Below are positions 61,065-64,000 of a DNA stretch of 64,000 nucleotides, piece after piece. Made by a program: the position numbers and the translations under genes. The notes under the pieces are model-generated. The model saw nothing but the letters and a program-made list of their open reading frames with translations, made no database searches and had not been told where the DNA came from. The stretch comes from Antedon bifida. Lineage: Eukaryota > Echinodermata > Crinoidea > Comatulida > Antedonidae. Location: positions 4,712,001 to 4,776,000 of the forward strand of contig OY727096.1 of the NCBI GenBank assembly GCA_963402885.1, given 5' to 3'. Positions within the stretch are counted from its first letter, which is position 1. Every line of letters starts with the position of its first letter.

Positions 61065-62108
61065 AATGTTTATGATATCGGTAGTTGTACGCGCACGTGC
61101 GTTTGTATCTTCTGTTAATATTTTTGATGAAAATCAATTTTCTTCGTGGGTTGAAAATTCATAAATTATACTTCAATTATTTATTACGGTAGGCATTGCG
61201 TGGGAGTCTCAATTTTACGCGCTTCGCATAATCTTTAAAAGATCAGTTGTTTTGGTTTTCTCGGTAAACCTGCTTACCTTTATTGATTGATCTATATAAT
61301 CTTCTTGAAGCTAAATAATAATTATGTAATAATTATTCATAATTGTATTGAAAGTAGAAAAGAAATTCATGTGGTAGTGGCTTCTCAATCAAAGCTCTTA
61401 TTTTCTTATACTATAATGCTCGTTTCCAAATGAGCCTCTATTTTGTGACCAAAGGGTTTTTTAAGCTAAATCGGACTTATTTGAAGCGAAAATTGAATTA
61501 TCATTGTCTATTGTTCGTTTTCATCGTTTATGATGATTAAGTTTGTCTTTATAATCGGGTTCTAAAGGAAAAAGATTCGCTAAATCACTGTAGTGGTAGG
61601 CCAATCAATACAAAGGGAAATAGTGGCATTGAAGCGTGTGTGAGACGGCGTAGACTAAGAAAAATCGATCGCTAGGCCTTGGTGTCGATCAATATTTAAC
61701 GCGATAGTGTCGTACAGTATACAACCATGCGTCATATGAGAACGAATATGATTATTGATATTAATTTGTACTTCGTATAATAAAAAACGACTTATACGTA
61801 AAGAGCACCTTATAAAGACACCCCTATTCAGGGATACCTCAGAGATACCTGAAAATGGGACAAATGACAATATATTTTTCAATACTACGACCAACCCTAA
61901 CACACAAACCACCCCTTAGGTGTCCGCAGTGGTTCTAATGCAGAGCCGGGTGTTCCTGTAGGCCTAACACTAAATCCGCCTTGGGTCTAGGTCTACGTAT
62001 AGTAAATCATGGTTAATAATACGGTCTGGATTAAAAAAAACAGCGCACTTGTATATTATTCTTTGATGATACGTGGAATCTTTCTAGGTCAACTATGAAA
62101 TGGCTTAT

Positions 62109-62262
62109 TAAAGCTCTGTCTACACTATCAAATTTTATGTGACAAAAAATGTGATGTGCCCATATATGGACATGATGATGTCATATCACTACCACATTTG
62201 GGCATATCATCGCCATATTTTTGGGCACATCACACTAGTTTGATAGTGTAGACAGAGCTTAA
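62109..62262. mobile_element. Palindromic element, family A
   Basis: The ends AAAGCTCTGTCTACACTATC and AGTTTGATAGTGTAGACAG are inverted repeats around TATGGACATGATGATGTC and TTTGGGCACATCACA. This is one of the best-preserved copies. Confidence 0.85.
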
Positions 62263-62730
62263 GGTCACCAATACTTCTTATGACATAATTCACAATGATC
62301 TGTCCGTAAAGTCTCAAATTTCAAATTCAATTTACTAACGATCGCATTACACCGTGTTCTAGATATTAAGCAAATGTTATTTCATAATTAATTAACCAAT
62401 ACACAAGTCCGTAAAACTAAATTTGTTCGTAACTGTTCACGTTTTTGCAAAACACCTGTTTTGATTGTATCGATGTATTACGACAATTATTTATTTTAGT
62501 AGATATTGCAAATTGTCTTAAATAAGTGAAATGGCAAAAATAAAGAACAAATTTGTTTGCAATATCTATCCAATAATTTTGCATCGAACAGCTGTTGAAG
62601 AAGAACACTGTGTTCCAATTACAAAATAAAAAATAGAACGTCCTACATTGCATATAAAATATAATAATAATGATGATGATAATATAATATTATCAAACAA
62701 TTTAATCAACTAAGGTCTACTGAAAGCCAT

Positions 62731-63288
62731 ATCTTAAAGGACGGATAACTAATTTAATGATAAAAATAAAAATTGATATAAATCCTAGTTTATTTATACA
62801 ACAGGCCTAATAGTATATTACAAATACGAACAGATGGAAATTACTATTTTCTGTATAAACAATAACACGTCCTGTATTAAATGAAATGTCAGATGATAAT
62901 AATACCCACCATACCGTACTTCTGCCAATATCTTAAAGGTTACGGATAACTAATTATGATAAAATATAAATTTTATATAATATCATAGTTTATTTATACA
63001 TATAGGCCTAATACTTACAAATACGAAAAGAAAGAAATTATTATTTTCTGTGTAAACAATAACATGAAACAATGTCAGATGATAATAATACCGTACTTTT
63101 GTTAGCCAATATCTTAAAGGTTACGAATAACTAATTATGATAAAAATATAAATTTTATATAAATTCTAGTTTATTTATACAATGAAGCCTAATACTTATA
63201 AATACGAAAAGAAGGAAATTATTATTTTCTGTATAAACAATAATACTGTATTAAATGAAATGTCAGATGATAATAATACCGTGGTTGC
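62731..63288 (+). repeat. Three-copy tandem repeat, unit 180-200 bp
   Basis: ATCTTAAAGG(A/T)(T)ACGGATAAC-type starts recur at 62731, 62930 and 63111. Each is followed by TAGTTTATTTATAC, GCCTAATA, AAATACGAA, TTCTGT(A/G)TAAACAATAA and ATGTCAGATGATAATAATAC. No coding potential is seen. Confidence 0.85.
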
Positions 63289-63304
63289 CATCTTCCCACA
63301 CGTT

Positions 63305-63561
63305 AAGCTTGGTTCCCACACAAGGACTTAAGTTCACCGCAAATATTTTGACCATTCACGACGCGATGGATCATTCTGACTTTCGCTTATGATTGGTCAA
63401 CTCATTTAAGCTTGATTCACACAACGCAAGCACGTAGACGCAACGCAAGCGAGTTGACCAATGACAAGTGGCTGTTCGAATACGCCATCGATTGTGATTG
63501 GTCAAATCACTTACGTTGCGCTTACGTCCTTGCGTTGCGTTCAAGTTGGAACCAAGCTTTC
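63305..63561. mobile_element. Two family-B palindromic elements head to tail
   Basis: The first unit (63305 to about 63412) starts AAGCTTGGTTCCCACACAAG and is truncated. The second (63408-63561) has full ends, AAGCTTGATTCACACAACG and GTTGGAACCAAGCTT, with the inner pair TTGACCAATGACAAG and TTGTGATTGGTCAAA. They share an AAGCTT at the junction. Confidence 0.75.
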
Positions 63562-64000
63562 TGGAAACTCGTATTCGGACATTTTACTATACTTTCTTGT
63601 TTACGTTTAATAATGTTGATCAGATGTTTTGCCCAACACTTGGATAGTGTTGTAATTAAACAATGTAAACAATATTCATATTGATTATCTTAACAACGCG
63701 GACAAACATTAATTACAAACATAAGCTAATATTTACAACGGACAAACATCGTAAACGTAGGTATTTTTAACTATGCATTAATTATATAGAAGCCGGACAA
63801 CACAACTGGTTAATAATAATATACATTCTATAAATAAAAACATTTGTATATTACGTTGTTGTTTACTTTTAATATTCTAAACCTCGCCATTGAGTACATT
63901 CTTCAATTTCTCATTGAATTTTTGGAGACTGTGATTCTCAATGACGTCATAAATGCGTGATGATTATTACCGTAACGTCAGACATGAATGACCTCGTCCA

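Larger units (their letters stand above)
53775..64000. other. Gene-free region downstream of CDK5R1
   Basis: No coding region or RNA gene can be supported in 10 kb on either strand. Features listed separately are an octamer duplication (56675), a tandem repeat with CATG half-sites (57895), a trinucleotide-type array (60040), family-A and family-B elements and a three-copy tandem repeat (62731). Stretches with no recognisable content are 53.8-54.9, 55.2-56.6, 58.5-60.0 and 61.1-62.1 kb. Control elements for the neural gene CDK5R1 could lie here. Confidence 0.5.

Overview
The window is AT-rich, intron-rich animal DNA. Three gene families are recognisable from conceptual splicing: a tandem array of secreted cholinesterase/carboxylesterase-type genes, a PMS1 DNA mismatch-repair gene with an HMG box, and a PSMD11 (proteasome Rpn6) gene followed by a CDK5R1 (p35) gene. 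The gene content, the many short inverted-repeat elements, 5S-derived and tRNA-derived SINEs and the frequent TAGGCCTA words suggest a marine invertebrate deuterostome, most likely an echinoderm. The species-group call is an inference and was not tested by any search.

Layout. 1-3.2 kb: the last four coding exons of esterase copy 1 (+), behind an element with long terminal inverted repeats. 3.35-8.75 kb: PMS1 (-), 13 coding exons, about 983 aa, tail-to-tail with copy 1 and head-to-head with copy 2. 9.4-32.8 kb: four complete esterase genes in the same orientation (copies 2-5; 604, 604, 607 and 605 aa), each with eight coding exons and identical intron phases. Intron 2 of copy 5 carries a 3.3-kb near-palindromic element. 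32.8-36.7 kb: repeat-rich spacer. 36.7-45.8 kb: PSMD11 (+), 11 coding exons, 421 aa, with a cluster of LINE and SINE debris in intron 8. 45.8-52.4 kb: spacer. 52.4-53.6 kb: CDK5R1 (+), single coding exon, 387 aa. 53.6-64 kb: no gene seen, only repeats and motif clusters.

The esterases have a signal peptide, a Ser-Glu-His triad and a separate last exon coding for a Trp-rich tail. The tail matches the tetramerisation (WAT) peptide of vertebrate acetylcholinesterase, yet the Cys-Cys omega loop is short and lacks the choline-binding tryptophan. They look like secreted, possibly oligomerising, non-cholinergic esterases. The oxyanion-hole motif differs among copies (HDGGF, HGGGF, HGGGF, HGGAF), which suggests functional divergence. 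Short upstream blocks and a polyadenylation module recur between copies, so regulatory DNA was duplicated with the genes.

PSMD11 and CDK5R1 lie next to each other in the same order and orientation as in human 17q11.2, so this looks like an old conserved linkage. The rest of the non-coding DNA is mostly small transposon-derived units: one palindromic family of about 150 bp occurs at least 12 times. Limits: exon borders come from reading splice signals and protein similarity by eye; UTR exons, transcription starts and repeat family names are not established.
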